Shown here in pieces: positions 63,634-64,000 of a DNA stretch of 64,000 bases. The stretch is from Aliidiomarina sp. (lineage in GTDB: Bacteria > Pseudomonadota > Gammaproteobacteria > Enterobacterales > Alteromonadaceae), in assembly GCF_022565475.1 (NCBI RefSeq), contig NZ_JAIUMR010000013.1:1-64000 (forward strand). The letters are read 5' to 3'. The notes beneath the pieces are model-generated. The model did no database searches. It saw only the letters and a list, made by a program, of their open reading frames with translations, and had not been told where the DNA came from. Numbering within the stretch: the first letter of the stretch is position 1; every line of letters starts with the position of its first letter. The position numbers were made by a program, and so were the translations under genes.

Positions 63634-64000
63634 GTGCGTCTAAGATTATTAAGTATCGCTTTATTAGGGTTTTCCAGCACCGCGATGTCATCAACCTTTA
63701 TGTTTGATGACATTCAGGATGTCGATCCTGCGTCACAAGATGGTAAGTGGCGCGCGAGTGCAGAAGTGGGCGTGTTAATTCGATCAGGAAATACGGATTC
63801 GCGTTCGTGGAAAGGTAAGCTTGATCTGGAACGTGACACCTTAAACTGGCGTCAACGAGCAGTGATGGATTACTACCGACAAGAGCGAAAAACCTATGAA
63901 GGAACGTCTGTCGTTGATGCGGATCGCCTGTTCTTATCTGGACAGGGTAACCGCAAATTTGCGAATTCAACACACTCGTCATTTTTCCTTTATGGGTCTT
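63634..64000 (+). CDS. DUF481 outer-membrane protein, 5' part (cut by window)
   Basis: The open frame from GTG at 63634 runs to the window end (122 codons), so the 3' end is not seen. The signal peptide covers about residues 1-20. The mature part then has the DUF481 features WRASAEVGVLIRSGNTDSRS, LERDTLNWRQRAVMDYY and the later NRKFANSTHSSFFLYGS, which are alternating beta strands of a predicted small outer-membrane barrel (YdiY/salt-induced type). AAGGGGG precedes the start. The function is unknown. Confidence 0.85.
   Translation, partial: MRLRLLSIALLGFSSTAMSSTFMFDDIQDVDPASQDGKWRASAEVGVLIRSGNTDSRSWKGKLDLERDTLNWRQRAVMDYYRQERKTYEGTSVVDADRLFLSGQGNRKFANSTHSSFFLYGS

Overview
The window looks like chromosomal DNA of a marine gammaproteobacterium of the Alteromonadales, most like Idiomarina/Pseudidiomarina. 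I infer this from protein character and gene order, not from a search. It is gene-dense, with about 58 protein genes, the 3' end of a 5S rRNA at the left edge and a DUF481 gene cut by the right edge. I saw no tRNA, insertion sequence, prophage or CRISPR array, and no gene-free stretch above 300 bases.

Layout. 1-5.1 kb: 5S rRNA end and terminator, a fungal-type cytosine deaminase, a large TonB-dependent receptor with a MetJ-like box upstream, and a small-gene cluster (97-aa membrane protein, PCu(A)C copper chaperone, TIGR04219 outer-membrane protein). 5.1-9.4 kb, minus strand: fbp, ppa, then an ABC ATPase, a FtsX-type permease with a histidine-repeat loop and a DUF3299 protein, resembling the zinc-regulated zrg system of Vibrio. 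9.5-15.8 kb, plus strand: mpl, ubiX, yadG-yadH, a TrmB-like methyltransferase and panP. 15.8-21.9 kb, minus strand: sfsA, dksA, gluQ, pcnB, folK, panB, panC. 21.9-28 kb, plus strand: pepB, hrpB, mrcB. 28-32.8 kb, minus strand: hemJ, pyrB, hemL and maeA. 32.8-36 kb, plus strand: DUF6776-like gene, erpA, DUF3718-like gene and pepQ. 36-38.5 kb, minus strand: mepM and anmK. tyrS follows on the plus strand. 39.9-46.6 kb: the classical lptD-surA-pdxA-rsmA-apaG-apaH operon on the minus strand. 46.7-48.5 kb: amgK-murU. 48.5-51.8 kb: an RluA-type pseudouridine synthase, then a histidine-rich TonB receptor divergent from a MerR-family metal sensor. 52-58 kb: PIN-PhoH ATPase, then rsmE-gshB-yqgE-ruvX, a hypothetical membrane protein and metK on the minus strand. 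58.2-64 kb: tkt-epd-pgk-fba and the DUF481 gene.

How the genes work together. PanP (aspartate to beta-alanine), PanB and PanC together could supply pantothenate without PanD. AnmK, AmgK, MurU and Mpl form most of a Pseudomonas-style peptidoglycan recycling route, and PBP1b, MepM and LptD are further envelope genes. tkt, epd, pgk, fba and the distant fbp handle sugar phosphates, and epd also feeds pyridoxal phosphate synthesis with pdxA. metK carries MetJ boxes, and one of the same box sequences precedes the first TonB receptor.

The most unusual parts are the MerR/TonB-receptor pair, whose intergenic region has an exact 19-bp-spacer promoter; the ABC permease with graded histidine/aspartate repeats; the MetJ-like box at a TonB receptor; and the fungal-type cytosine deaminase. 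Starts were moved inside the longest open frame wherever a ribosome-binding site and family length supported it.
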